Shown piece after piece: positions 26,648 through 36,157 of a DNA stretch of 64,000 bases. The translations under genes were made by a program, and so were the position numbers. The notes under the pieces were generated by a model that ran no database searches, was not told the DNA's origin, and was given only the letters and a program-made list of their open reading frames with translations. Positions within the stretch are counted from its first letter, which is position 1. Each line of letters opens with the position of its first letter. Source of the stretch: Paraburkholderia humisilvae (GTDB taxonomy: Bacteria > Pseudomonadota > Gammaproteobacteria > Burkholderiales > Burkholderiaceae). The stretch covers positions 62,001-126,000 of the forward strand of contig NZ_CADIKH010000011.1 of the NCBI RefSeq assembly GCF_902859855.1, written 5' to 3'.

Positions 26648-27802
26648 TCAATTGACCGCGTCAGCTGTCTCGACCTTCTTGCCTTTGCCCGTGCGCTTGA
26701 TTTCTTCCAGCTTGATCTCGACGTGGCGTGAGAACACGTACTCGGCCGGACGCTGCTTGTCGAGCGGGATATCCTTCGCGAACGCGCCCGTGGTGCTCGG
26801 GCCGTTCATGCTGACCTTTAGCGCCTTCAACGGATGCGTGACGGTATCCATCACGGCGGTTGCCTCGAAGCCGCTATGAACCATGCAGTCCGCGCACTTC
26901 TCGTAGTTGCCGGTGCCGTACTGATCCCAGTCGGTGGTTTCCATCAGTTCCTTGAAGGTCTTCGCGTACCCTTCACCGACCAGGTAGCACGGGCGCTGCC
27001 AGCCAAACACCGTGCGGGCCGGGTTGCCCCACGGCGTGCATTTATACGTCTGATTGCCGGCGAGGAAGTCGAGGAACATGGCCGACTGGCTGAACGACCA
27101 GTTCTTGCCGTTGTTGCCGCGTTTGAAGATTTCGCGGAACAGGTGCTTGGTCTTTTCGCGGTTGAGGAAGTGCTGTTGATCCGGTGCGCGCTCATACGCG
27201 TAACCCGGCGAAACGGTAATACCATCGACACCCATCGGCTTCAACGTGTCAAAGAACGCGGCGACACGCTCCGGCACGGCGTCGTTGAACAGCGTGCAAT
27301 TGATGTTGACGCGAAACCCGCGGCGCTTCGCTTCGCGGATTGCGGCGACGGCCTTCTCGTACACGCCTTCCTGCGAAACCGAGTGGTCGTGCATATCCTT
27401 GTCGCCGTCCAGGTGCACCGACCAGACGAAATACGGATTCGGCTCGTAATCGTCCATTTTCTTTTCCATCAGCAGCGCGTTCGTGCAGAGATACACGAAC
27501 TTCTTGCGCGCCATGATGCCCTTGACGATTTGCGGCATTTCCTTGTGCAGCAGCGGTTCGCCGCCCGCGATCGACACGACGGGAGCACCGCACTCGTCGA
27601 CTGCTTCGAGGCATTCGGCCAGCGACAGCCGCTGATTCAGGATCGGATCCGGGTAGTCGATCTTGCCGCAGCCATTGCAGGCGAGGTTGCACCGAAAGAG
27701 CGGTTCGAGCATCAGGGCAAGCGGATAGCGCTTATTCCCCGACAGGTGTTGGCGCATGATGTAAGCGCCAACCCGAACTTTCTGTAGCAGCGGAATAGAC
27801 AA
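26648..27802 (-). CDS. hpnH: Adenosyl-hopene transferase HpnH (radical SAM)
   Basis: 384-residue radical SAM enzyme that adds a 5'-deoxyadenosyl group to hopene, making adenosylhopane, the precursor of C35 extended hopanoids. The 4Fe-4S cysteines are Cys38, Cys42 and Cys45 (CNLACNGC). The SAM-binding GGEP follows (SIAGGEPLLH). A C-terminal cysteine group (YEKCADCMVHSG) is also family-typical. It lies 10 bases downstream of ispH and probably shares its transcript. Confidence 0.95.
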   Translation of the reverse strand: MSIPLLQKVRVGAYIMRQHLSGNKRYPLALMLEPLFRCNLACNGCGKIDYPDPILNQRLSLAECLEAVDECGAPVVSIAGGEPLLHKEMPQIVKGIMARKKFVYLCTNALLMEKKMDDYEPNPYFVWSVHLDGDKDMHDHSVSQEGVYEKAVAAIREAKRRGFRVNINCTLFNDAVPERVAAFFDTLKPMGVDGITVSPGYAYERAPDQQHFLNREKTKHLFREIFKRGNNGKNWSFSQSAMFLDFLAGNQTYKCTPWGNPARTVFGWQRPCYLVGEGYAKTFKELMETTDWDQYGTGNYEKCADCMVHSGFEATAVMDTVTHPLKALKVSMNGPSTTGAFAKDIPLDKQRPAEYVFSRHVEIKLEEIKRTGKGKKVETADAVN

Positions 27803-27812
27803 GACGTTCTCC

Positions 27813-28757
27813 TTAAACTTCGCGTGCAGCGAGTGGTTGCGTCAGCTTCGACGGCAACTTGAATTCAACTTTCTCTTCACGGCCCGCCATTGTTGTCACA
27901 TCGACGGGGCCCAACGCGCGTAGCGCATCAATCACGTTTTCGACCATTTCTTCCGGCGCCGACGCGCCGGCGGTGATGCCGACCGTTTGCGTATGCGCGA
28001 ACCAATCGGACTTCACTTCCGAACCGTCGGCGACGAGGTAGCTCGGCACGCCGCTTTCGCTGCCGATTTCGCGCAACCGGTTCGAGTTCGAACTGTTTGT
28101 CGCACCGACGACCAGTAACACGTCGACCTGGGTGCTCAACTCACGGACCGCCGCCTGGCGGTTTTGTGTCGCGTAGCAGATATCGCGTGTGTCCGGGCCG
28201 ACGATGTCGCTGAAGCGGTTCAGCAGCGCATCGATAATGCCACGGGTGTCGTCGACCGACAGCGTAGTCTGCGTCACGTAGGCCAGAGGCGTGCCGGTGG
28301 GCAGATCGAGTTTCGCGACTTCCGCCTCACTTTGAACGAGTAACACCTTGCCCGGAATCTGACCGATCGTGCCCTCTACTTCCGGATGTCCGGCATGGCC
28401 GATCAGAATCAGCGTGCGGCCGGCGGCGACGTACTGGCGGCCCTGCACGTGCACTTTTGTGACGAGCGGGCAGGTTGCGTCGAGCACGTCGAGGCCGCGC
28501 TGTTCCGCGGCCCGTTCGACGCTTTGCGCGACGCCATGCGCGCTGAAAATGGCGACCGCGCCCTCGGGCACCTCGTCGAGTTCTTCGACGAAGCGAGCGC
28601 CCTTTCTGCGCAGATTATCGACCACATGCCTGTTGTGGACGATTTCATGGCGCACGTACACGGGTGCGCCGTGTTGCTGCAGCGCGCGGTCGACAATTTC
28701 GATCGCGCGTACAACGCCCGCACAAAAGCCGCGGGGTTGAGCAAGGATGACTCGCAT
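27813..28757 (-). CDS. ispH: 4-hydroxy-3-methylbut-2-enyl diphosphate reductase IspH
   Basis: 314 residues. IspH performs the last step of the MEP pathway, giving IPP and DMAPP. The three cluster cysteines are Cys12 (GFCAG), Cys96 (ATCPL) and Cys194 (DICYATQNR). Placement directly before hpnH couples isoprenoid precursor supply to hopanoid synthesis. Burkholderia genomes often carry a second ispH elsewhere; whether this is the main or the hopanoid-dedicated copy cannot be told here. Confidence 0.95.
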   Translation of the reverse strand: MRVILAQPRGFCAGVVRAIEIVDRALQQHGAPVYVRHEIVHNRHVVDNLRRKGARFVEELDEVPEGAVAIFSAHGVAQSVERAAEQRGLDVLDATCPLVTKVHVQGRQYVAAGRTLILIGHAGHPEVEGTIGQIPGKVLLVQSEAEVAKLDLPTGTPLAYVTQTTLSVDDTRGIIDALLNRFSDIVGPDTRDICYATQNRQAAVRELSTQVDVLLVVGATNSSNSNRLREIGSESGVPSYLVADGSEVKSDWFAHTQTVGITAGASAPEEMVENVIDALRALGPVDVTTMAGREEKVEFKLPSKLTQPLAAREV

Positions 28758-29226
28758 AAGCTGGCGAACTCCGACCGACGCGGGGTCTTTTACGACGAAA
28801 TCGGTAAAAACGACTCGATCGCCGCGTCCATTATTAGTTGACGTCTTAAAACCGACAAAAAGCCATGGTTGAAGACCAAAACGCGCATTCTAACGCTAAC
28901 GCGGCCCGTTTGCCTCCCGGTCCTTTCCGGCGGCGACGTGACACGGCAAAAATGACTCGATGCGCAGGCGGCACGCAACCTTTAAACTAGGGGCCCGCGC
29001 GGCAAGTGCCACTGATGACTGCCGCTTGCTGAATGTGGAATCTAGAGGCTCGCTGGATGGAAGTCCACCATTACGATTATTGTGCTGTTGCAAACGCGCC
29101 GCACTGGGCGGCCGCGTATCAAGCGGCCGTCGGGCTGCGGGTTTCGGCCAAGGTTTCAGCCCTGCGATCGGCCACACTGTCGGCCATGGAGTCGGCCAGA
29201 TTGTCACACAGCGAAGAGGTCGCGTT
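28758..29226. other. Gene-free stretch between divergent ispH and hpnB
   Basis: About 470 bases. An open frame runs through it into hpnB, but its translation is Arg/Gly/Cys-rich without family resemblance, so I read it as non-coding. It should hold the divergent ispH-hpnH and hpnB promoters; I cannot place them confidently. Confidence 0.4.
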
Positions 29227-30402
29227 ATGAGCGCGGCAGTGCTGTTCATCCTCAGCTGTCTGTCACTTCTGATCTGGTGCGTGCTGCTGTTTGCGCGCGG
29301 CGGGTTCTGGCGCGCGCGTCCTGCCGCGCCGCTCGCGACGAACGAACGCGACACATGGCCGGCGGTCGTGGCGGTCGTGCCGGCGCGCAATGAAGCCGAC
29401 GTGATCGGCGCAGCGCTTGCATCGCTGCTCAAGCAGGACTATGCGGGCGCGTTTCACGTCGTAGTGGTCGACGACCACAGCACCGATGGCACCGCAGACG
29501 CCGCACGGGCTGCCGCGCTCCAGCTTCAATGCCCGGACCGATTGACCGTGGCGCTGGCCAAACCGCTACCGGCGGGCTGGTCAGGCAAGGTGTGGGCGCA
29601 ATCGCAGGGCATCGAGGCGGTGCGATCGCTGGGCTTGCCATCCGACTACCTGTTGCTGACCGACGCGGATATCGGCCACCCGGCCGATGCGCTCGCTCAG
29701 CTCGTCGCGCGCGCCGATGCGGAAAAGCGGGACCTGGTGTCGCTGATGGTCCGTTTGCGCTGCGATTCATTCTGGGAAAAGGCGCTGATCCCGGCATTCG
29801 TGTTCTTTTTCGCCAAGCTCTACCCGTTTTCGTGGGTCAATAATCCGCGCAATCGCACTGCGGCCGCGGCGGGCGGTTGCATGCTCGTACGCCGTAGCGC
29901 GCTCGAGGAGGCGGGTGGCATCGAGTCGATCCGCGACGCGCTGATCGACGACTGCAGCCTCGCCGCGCGCATCAAGCATCGCGGCGAAGGCCGTCATCCG
30001 ATCCGGCTGGACGTCGCGGCGCGCAGTCTGTCGTTGCGGCCCTATAACGACTGGCAAGAAATCTGGAACATGATCGCGCGAACCGCTTTCACGCAGCTGC
30101 ATTATTCGGCGTGGCTGCTGCTCGGTACGGTGGCCGGCATGGTGATCATCTATATGGTGCCGCCGGTCGTCGCGCTGACGCTCGGTCCGCTTGGCTGGCC
30201 GGCGTGGATCGCGTGGGGCGCCATGTGCTGTGCGTATGCGCCGATGCTGCGCTACTACGGCCGTTCGCCGCTATGGGCGCCGTTCTTGCCGCTTGTCGCA
30301 CTGTTTTACGTGAGCGCGACGATCGGCTCGGCTGTGCGGTACTGGCGTGGCAAGGGCGGGCAGTGGAAGGCCCGCGTCCAGGCGCCGGTGCAGGAACGAT
30401 AG
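29227..30402 (+). CDS. hpnB: Hopanoid-associated glycosyltransferase HpnB
   Basis: 391-residue family-2 glycosyltransferase. An N-terminal membrane helix is followed by a GT-A domain with VPARNEADVI, VVVDDHSTDGT and LLTDADI, and an acceptor-site DDCSLAARIK; two to three membrane helices follow near the C-terminus. ATG 29227 gives the family length and has AGAGG upstream. HpnB genes mark hopanoid clusters; the sugar and acceptor are not established by sequence. It is 10 bases upstream of a lytic transglycosylase gene. Confidence 0.9.
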   Translation: MSAAVLFILSCLSLLIWCVLLFARGGFWRARPAAPLATNERDTWPAVVAVVPARNEADVIGAALASLLKQDYAGAFHVVVVDDHSTDGTADAARAAALQLQCPDRLTVALAKPLPAGWSGKVWAQSQGIEAVRSLGLPSDYLLLTDADIGHPADALAQLVARADAEKRDLVSLMVRLRCDSFWEKALIPAFVFFFAKLYPFSWVNNPRNRTAAAAGGCMLVRRSALEEAGGIESIRDALIDDCSLAARIKHRGEGRHPIRLDVAARSLSLRPYNDWQEIWNMIARTAFTQLHYSAWLLLGTVAGMVIIYMVPPVVALTLGPLGWPAWIAWGAMCCAYAPMLRYYGRSPLWAPFLPLVALFYVSATIGSAVRYWRGKGGQWKARVQAPVQER

Positions 30403-30412
30403 GACACGCCCA

Positions 30413-31177
30413 ATGATCACATCGACCACACTGCGCCGCTTGCTCTGTCTGGTCGCGTTGTGGCTTGGTTCGATGCAAATTGGATGGGCGCAGCAAAGCG
30501 GCGACATGCCGACGCAGAGCGACGGCGCATCGGCGGGCAGCGCCGCTTCGAGCAGCCTCCCGTCGGGCAGCGCTCACGCGAGCAGCGACCATGTCTCGGA
30601 CTATCTCGCGCAGAAGTTCGGCGTGGCGAAAGAGAAGGCCGTGCAGATATCGAACGCGGTCCGCGTGGCGTCGGAAAAATACGCGCTGCCGCCCGCGCTG
30701 CTGCTCGCGATCATTTCGATCGAATCACGCTTCGAGGAAAAGGCCAAAGGCCGTAACGGCGCGACCGGTCTGATGCAGGTCGTGCCGAGTGCGCATCGGC
30801 CGCTGCTAAAAGACGTTAAAGATCTGACGGAACCCGACACGAACATCGAAGTGGGGTCGGCGATCCTGTACGGCTATCTGAAGTCAGCGGGGGGCGATCT
30901 GAACGCCGCGCTGAAGAGCTATGGCGGATCGAAGGCTTACGCGGATAGGGTCGGTCTTCGGGCCAAGGCCTTCGCGCCGGTTGTGGAACCGCAGGAACGT
31001 TCCGCGGGGCCATGGCAAGGCGTACAGGCGGACGCGTGCGACGCGCGATGGACTGCCTTCTGCGTTCGTCCAATCGCGTGGCGTGGGCCGGCGTCCGACC
31101 CGACCGAAAACACCGCCGAACCGATGTCGTCGCAAGCGATGCCTCTGCCGGGCGTGCTGTTGCCGCTGCTGCGCTGA
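30413..31177 (+). CDS. Lytic transglycosylase (SLT domain), periplasmic
   Basis: 254 residues. Signal peptide to about residue 26 (IGWAQQ). A Ser/Ala linker leads to an SLT-type lysozyme-like domain at about 85-195: catalytic Glu104 in ISIESRFEE and the GATGLMQVVPSA motif. It cleaves peptidoglycan. The last 55 residues after YADRVGLRAKAFAPVVEPQ have odd composition (Trp, Cys, Arg, Pro) and no family resemblance, so a frameshifted or non-homologous tail is possible. It probably shares a transcript with hpnB. Confidence 0.85.
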   Translation: MITSTTLRRLLCLVALWLGSMQIGWAQQSGDMPTQSDGASAGSAASSSLPSGSAHASSDHVSDYLAQKFGVAKEKAVQISNAVRVASEKYALPPALLLAIISIESRFEEKAKGRNGATGLMQVVPSAHRPLLKDVKDLTEPDTNIEVGSAILYGYLKSAGGDLNAALKSYGGSKAYADRVGLRAKAFAPVVEPQERSAGPWQGVQADACDARWTAFCVRPIAWRGPASDPTENTAEPMSSQAMPLPGVLLPLLR

Positions 31178-31203
31178 TGTCGCGGCCGACGCCGCGTGGT
31201 TGG

Positions 31204-31704
31204 TTACGCCTGGGTCAGCATCATGTACATTTGAATGACCATATCCGGCGAAAACGTGAACGGCACCCAGCCATGGCCGGTGTGACGCATCACCAGCAGC
31301 CGGTCGCCATTCGACTGTTTCTGCACGGCCATCGCCGGATTCTTCGTCGATACGAAACGCCAGCCCGCGGGCAGATTCGCCGGCGCTTCGGGCTGCATCG
31401 ACGCGCGCGCATTCGACAATTCCTCGATCAGCTGGCCGACCTGCAGCGGATGCAACAGCACCCTCTGACCGCCGATCGTCATCGCGATTTCGTTCTGGTT
31501 CGGCCGTTCGATGTGCAGCGTCGGTTTGTCAGCCGGTTGCGCGTCATGCTGTGCCGTGGTGCGCGGGGCGTCGTCGCCGCCGTTTGTGACCGGTTCAGCG
31601 TGTGCGGCCACGGGTGCGGATGACGCGCCGACTGATGCCGCGGCGGCGTGAATGAGATCATCGACGCTCGCCTCAATCGCGCCGATCTGTTCCTGAAGGT
31701 TCAT
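31204..31704 (-). CDS. Conserved hypothetical protein (Burkholderia-type)
   Basis: 166 residues. The N-terminal 70 residues are Ala-rich; the C-terminal half is a compact domain (IAMTIGGQRVLLHPLQVGQLIEEL, shown as positions about 70-95; then WRFVSTKNPAMAVQKQ and WVPFTFSPDMVIQMYMMLTQ). I do not recognise a family with a known function. ATG 31704 is chosen because the upstream extension has no coherent composition. It faces the lytic transglycosylase gene. Confidence 0.75.
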   Translation of the reverse strand: MNLQEQIGAIEASVDDLIHAAAASVGASSAPVAAHAEPVTNGGDDAPRTTAQHDAQPADKPTLHIERPNQNEIAMTIGGQRVLLHPLQVGQLIEELSNARASMQPEAPANLPAGWRFVSTKNPAMAVQKQSNGDRLLVMRHTGHGWVPFTFSPDMVIQMYMMLTQA

Positions 31705-31872
31705 GCGACGGTTCTCTGAGAAGACCCGCGATTTTACCTTTCGGATAGCCTTTTTGATCGCGGCCGCGGCTGCCGACGTTGTAACAAAATGCAGCGCGCA
31801 CACGGCTCGTCGTGCTGCCGTACGGACCGCATCGCGCGCAGCGCATTGAAATGCCCGGCTCTCGCAGGCGCG

Positions 31873-32883
31873 TCACTTCCTCAGATACCCCGCGTCGCGG
31901 AACCAGTCGAGCGCATCCTTCAGTCCTTCACGATACGGTCGCGCATGGTAGCCAAGTTCGCGCTGCGCTTTCGCCGACGTAAAGTACATTTTGTTCTTCG
32001 ACATCTTCAGCGCGTCGACGGTAACGAAGGGTTCCCGTTTCGTGAACTTTGCAACGGCTTCCGCGCCGACCGCGAGCGGGTAGAGAGGCCAGCGCGGCAG
32101 ACGGATCGTCGGCGGCTTGCGGTTCGACAGCGCCGCGATGTCCGCGAGCATCGTCTGTAGCGGCAGATTCTCGCCGCCGAGAATGTAGCGCTCACCGATC
32201 TTGCCGCGCTCGAGTGCGAGAAAATGCCCGGCGGCGACGTCGTCGACGTGCACGAGGTTCAGGCCCGTATCGACGAACGCCGGTATCTTGCCGGTCGCCG
32301 CTTCGACGATGATGCGCCCGGTCGGCGTCGGCTTCACGTCGCGCGGGCCGATCGGCGTCGACGGATTGACGATCACCGCCGGCAAGCCGTCGTTCGCGAT
32401 CATCCGCTCGACCGCGCGCTCGGCGAGCACCTTGCTGCGCTTGTAAACGCCGACCGCCTGCTGGGGCGTCATCGGCGCGGTTTCGTCGACCGCCTGCCCG
32501 GAGCCGGTTACCTTCAGCGTCGCGACGCTGCTCGTATAAACGATGCGCTCGACGCCTTCCTTTAGCGCGGCGCGCATGGTCGCTTCGGTGCCTTCGAGGT
32601 TGGCGCGCTCAATCTCGGACGGATCGGGCGCCCACAGGCGGTAGTCCGCCGCGACATGCATCAGGTAGCGCGCGCCGCGCAACGCAGCGCGCATCGACGC
32701 TTCGTCGCGCATATCGCCGACGGCGACTTCCGCGTCGAGTGCCTCGATATTGCGGCGCGGACTGGTCGCGCGCACCAGCACGCGCACGGCGAAACCTTTC
32801 TGTTGCGCGATGCGCGCCACCGCCGAGCCGACGAAACCCGACGCGCCCGTGACGAGTATGAGATCGCGATTCTGATCAGCCAT
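31873..32883 (-). CDS. hpnA: Hopanoid-associated sugar epimerase HpnA
   Basis: 336-residue extended short-chain dehydrogenase/epimerase. NAD(P)-binding GASGFVG lies at about residues 13-19 and the catalytic YxxxK is YKRSK in VGVYKRSKVLAE. The family (HpnA, dihydroflavonol reductase-like) is a regular member of hopanoid clusters and may modify the side-chain sugar. ATG 32883 begins the Rossmann strand; the longer upstream frame is antisense to the acylphosphatase and not coding. Confidence 0.92.
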   Translation of the reverse strand: MADQNRDLILVTGASGFVGSAVARIAQQKGFAVRVLVRATSPRRNIEALDAEVAVGDMRDEASMRAALRGARYLMHVAADYRLWAPDPSEIERANLEGTEATMRAALKEGVERIVYTSSVATLKVTGSGQAVDETAPMTPQQAVGVYKRSKVLAERAVERMIANDGLPAVIVNPSTPIGPRDVKPTPTGRIIVEAATGKIPAFVDTGLNLVHVDDVAAGHFLALERGKIGERYILGGENLPLQTMLADIAALSNRKPPTIRLPRWPLYPLAVGAEAVAKFTKREPFVTVDALKMSKNKMYFTSAKAQRELGYHARPYREGLKDALDWFRDAGYLRK

Positions 32884-33069
32884 TCCTGTGTGCTTCCCCG
32901 CTTGACAGTTGTCGGATTGTACGTGGGCAGAGATGACACGTGGCGTTTGCCGAAATCCCGTCGCGATGAATCGGTGTTCGCGTGCGGGCATTCGGCCTGC
33001 GACGCGACTAGAATGCCCGCTTAAAGGACTGCTTGACGGATGGCTTAAGGACACATGGGAGATGAGAGC

Positions 33070-33366
33070 ATGACCGGCACGGATCTCGATTCGCGAATCG
33101 AAACGTACTACGTGCGCGTCAGAGGCGTGGTGCAGGGAGTGGGCTTTCGCCTGGCGACGGTGCGCGAGGCGCACGCGCTCGGTATCAAGGGCTGGGTGGC
33201 GAACGTTGACGACGGCTCGGTTGAAGCCGTGCTGCAAGGACCGGCGAACCAGGTCGACCGGATGCTCATGTGGCTTCGGCATGGCCCGCCGGCGGCGCGC
33301 GTCACCGAAGTGACCGGCGAGGAACGCGTCACCGACAAGCGCTACGAGCGTTTCGAGCAGCACTGA
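33070..33366 (+). CDS. acyP: Acylphosphatase
   Basis: 98 residues. It hydrolyses acyl phosphates. Catalytic residues Arg27 (VQGVGFR) and Asn45 (GWVANVDDGSVE) are both present. Two starts are possible: ATG 33070 with GGGAG upstream, chosen here, and ATG 33055 with AAGGA upstream, adding five residues. Divergent from hpnA. Confidence 0.93.
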   Translation: MTGTDLDSRIETYYVRVRGVVQGVGFRLATVREAHALGIKGWVANVDDGSVEAVLQGPANQVDRMLMWLRHGPPAARVTEVTGEERVTDKRYERFEQH

Positions 33367-33431
33367 TCCCGCTGCGAATGCGGGTGTCGTCGCGTGGTGC
33401 GCCTGGACCGGCCGGCAACGACACTTTGGCC

Positions 33432-34409
33432 CTAGCGCGCGACCAGCAGGCTTTCCGCAAACCCCCAATCCTGCTCGACCCACTGCTGACGGCATGCGAA
33501 ACCCGCGTCGTCGGCGATCGCATCGATCTCGTTGACGCGGTACTTGTGGCTGCTCTCGGTCCAGATCGTTTCGCCGGCTTCGAGTGTCACATTCAATTGC
33601 GCCGCGCGAACCTGCGCCGTGACGCGGCGCTTCGCACGCAGATGCATCTCGACGCTGCGTGCATCCGGATTGAAACGCGCGACATGCTCGAACGCCTCGA
33701 GATCGAACGTGCCGCCCAGTTCGCGATTGACACGCGCGAGCAGATTCAGATTGAAGGCCGCGGTGACGCCAATGGGGTCGTCATAGGCAGAGATCAGCAC
33801 GGGCACGGGCTTGTCGAGGTCGGTGCCGAGCAGCAGCGCATCGCCGGGCAGCAGCATGCCGCGGATGTCACGCAGAAAGCGCGTGGCCGCAAGCCGGCCG
33901 AAGTTGCCGATCGTGCTGCCGAGAAACAGCACGAGCAGCGGTTCGTCGCGCGAACGACGCTTGCTGACTTCCGCAAGCCCGGCGAGATAGTCGCGCTCGT
34001 AGCCCACGATCGAAAGGCGCTCGAGATCGCCGAGTTCACGACGACATAATTGCAAAGCGGTGCGCGAAATTTCAATCGGCGAATAGGTGGTCGACGTCGT
34101 CGGGCGTTTCTTGCATAAAGCTTCCAGAATGCGCCGGGTCTTGCGGCCGCTGCCGCTGCCGAGCTCCGCGACGATCGCATTGTGTGGCACGTGCGCGACG
34201 ATATCGGCCGCATGCTGCGTCAGCAGACGCTCTTCGGCGCGCGTGACGCCGTATTCAGGCAGTGCGGTAATCACTTCAAAGAGTGCGGAACCTACTTCGT
34301 CGTACAGATACATCGACGGCAGCTCTTTTTGTGGCGCATGCGTCAGACCGGCTCGCACGGCAGAGGCGAATTCGGGGGAGACGTCGTGCGATAGGGCTGG
34401 CTGGGTCAT
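33432..34409 (-). CDS. egtD: EgtD-like histidine N-alpha-methyltransferase
   Basis: 325-residue SAM-dependent methyltransferase of the EgtD/DUF2260 type. Visible motifs are ELPSMYLYDEVGSALFEVIT (about 28-47), the SAM loop VAELGSGSGRKT and LLVLFLGSTIGNF. EgtD trimethylates histidine to hercynine, the first step of ergothioneine synthesis. No egtB or other ergothioneine gene is adjacent, so the pathway partner must be elsewhere or the product differs. The ATG at 34409 is the start of the family N-terminus. Confidence 0.87.
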   Translation of the reverse strand: MTQPALSHDVSPEFASAVRAGLTHAPQKELPSMYLYDEVGSALFEVITALPEYGVTRAEERLLTQHAADIVAHVPHNAIVAELGSGSGRKTRRILEALCKKRPTTSTTYSPIEISRTALQLCRRELGDLERLSIVGYERDYLAGLAEVSKRRSRDEPLLVLFLGSTIGNFGRLAATRFLRDIRGMLLPGDALLLGTDLDKPVPVLISAYDDPIGVTAAFNLNLLARVNRELGGTFDLEAFEHVARFNPDARSVEMHLRAKRRVTAQVRAAQLNVTLEAGETIWTESSHKYRVNEIDAIADDAGFACRQQWVEQDWGFAESLLVAR

Positions 34410-34911
34410 GTTCGCTCCATGTTGTGCATGCCGGCGGCGGTCTGCGATGCTGCCGGTCATTCGGGGTTGCGCGCGCGAACTGTTCTGTGAACGTCGCACA
34501 CGAAAGGCGGGTACAACTGCGGGCTTGCACGTGCAATTAAAGGGACGTTGCGTTCGGCATCGGCGGCGCCGAAGACACCGCCAAGCAAGAATCGCGCTTG
34601 CCGGTTATGGCATCCGTCCCGACGTGAGTGAACCATGAAGGCGTGAAGGTTACTTTCTACTCCAATGCGCGAAATCGTGCACGCACCCCTTCGTATGTTA
34701 ATCGCCACCCATCGGATACACAGGAAAGTCTAGAATGCCGGCTTTGGTCCGACGATGCGCACCGTCGCCTGACACCTCTGTCGATGATTATCCGCTCAGT
34801 CGAAACAATCGCTTGCATGAACAACTATATGGCTGCGGTACAACGCGTTGCACGTCGCCGACGCGCGTGCAGCCGCATCGCATGTCCCGTTCCTGAACGG
34901 ACTTCCATTCG
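34410..34911. other. Gene-free stretch between divergent genes
   Basis: About 500 bases between egtD-like and rarD-like genes. The short open frames here are Arg/Cys-rich and have no ribosome sites. I see no repeat, tRNA or clear promoter. Confidence 0.4.
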
Positions 34912-35808
34912 ATGAGTGCATATCAGCCCGGGCGTGGCATCGCATTTTCGGTTGGCGCATCCGCGCTCTTCGCGTTGCTGTCTGTCTACGCGAAATTGCT
35001 GGCGCCTTTGAGTGGGCTCGATATTTTTGCGTGGCGTGTGTTGTGGACCGCGCCCGGGGCGCTGACGCTGATCGCGTTGCGCTCGCGTCTGCCCGAATTG
35101 GGCACGCTCGCGACGCGTGCGGTGACCGAGCGTTGGACGGCGCTTGCTCTGATCGTTAGCGCGGCATTGCTTGGCATGCAGCTTTGGGTGTTCTTGTGGG
35201 CTCCGCTGCACGGGCGCATGCTCGAAGTGTCGCTCGGCTATTTTCTATTGCCGCTCACGATGGTGCTGACCGGACGCTTCTACTATCGCGAGCGGCTCGA
35301 TCCACTGCAATGGGCGGCGGTCGGTTGCGCGGCGATCGGCGTGGCACACGAGTTGTGGGTGACCGGCGCATTTTCATGGCCGACCCTGCTTGTCGCCCTC
35401 GGCTATCCACCGTACTTTGTCTTGCGTCGCAAGATCAATGCTGATTCGCTGACCGCTTTCGCAGTTGAGATGACGCTGCTATTCCCGGTCGCGGCAGTGA
35501 TGGCGGCGACCGGCGGTTCGTTGACATTGCTGGCCGGCCGTATCGACATGTGGATACTATGGCTGCCGGGTCTCGGCTTGCTCAGCACCGTTGCGCTTGG
35601 ATCGTATCTGAAGGCAAGCCGCCTGTTGCCGATGGCGCTATTCGGCATTCTTGGGTACGTCGAGCCGGTGCTGCTTGTGCTGGTGTCGGTGACTTTGCTG
35701 GGTGAGCACCTGAGCGCGACCCAGTTCGCGACGTACGTGCCAATCTGGCTAGCGGTTGCGCTGACCGCTTTGCACGGCGCGCGGCTGATCCGGCTGCAGA
35801 TGCGTTAG
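34912..35808 (+). CDS. rarD: RarD-like EamA-family permease
   Basis: 298 residues with ten hydrophobic segments, two EamA repeats. The N-terminus GRGIAFSVGASALFALLSVY and the segment PLHGRMLEVSLGYFLLPLTMV are close to RarD proteins (the chloramphenicol-sensitivity group). The exported or imported substrate is unknown. Length is normal. Confidence 0.87.
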   Translation: MSAYQPGRGIAFSVGASALFALLSVYAKLLAPLSGLDIFAWRVLWTAPGALTLIALRSRLPELGTLATRAVTERWTALALIVSAALLGMQLWVFLWAPLHGRMLEVSLGYFLLPLTMVLTGRFYYRERLDPLQWAAVGCAAIGVAHELWVTGAFSWPTLLVALGYPPYFVLRRKINADSLTAFAVEMTLLFPVAAVMAATGGSLTLLAGRIDMWILWLPGLGLLSTVALGSYLKASRLLPMALFGILGYVEPVLLVLVSVTLLGEHLSATQFATYVPIWLAVALTALHGARLIRLQMR

Positions 35809-36157
35809 AAGGTCTCAAATGCGTTCATGTTTGCGGCGTGGGCCGTACGATCGGATCGTAGCCGCCCAGGTTGGCAAGCGGGCGAGCCGATTGCGATCGC
35901 AATTGCGCCGCGACCTTTTCCACGGGGGTTGTTGAGTGACTCCGCAGCCGTATTCATCATCATGCTCGCTAGCAACAGATACGGCGTAACCACGGGGATA
36001 TATGGCGTAATCATCGCGGCTGTACCGGTTGTGTCTGTCTCCCGTTCTGTCATTACAAGGACCGCCCGGGATGATTAGACTAAGGGTAGGCGTGTCCTGG
36101 GTGTTGCCAGGTTATGCCGGGCCGCCCTTGCGACCGCAGTACGGGGGGGCTCGCGAC
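35809..36157. other. Gene-free stretch, nothing recognised
   Basis: About 350 bases between convergent genes. Two open frames of about 80 codons exist on opposite strands, but neither has a ribosome site or recognisable product. GC content starts to drop here towards the AT-richer gene that follows. Confidence 0.4.

Noticed and set aside
28960..29226. N-terminal extension of HpnB
   Set aside because: In frame, but the translation is low-complexity and Cys/Arg-rich, while ATG 29227 has a ribosome site and starts at the family N-terminus.
32884..33495. N-terminal extension of HpnA by about 200 residues
   Set aside because: It runs antisense through the acylphosphatase gene; the Rossmann fold starts at the ATG at 32883.
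34628..34915. 95-codon plus-strand frame before the RarD-like gene
   Set aside because: No ribosome site, odd composition and overlap with the start of the real gene.
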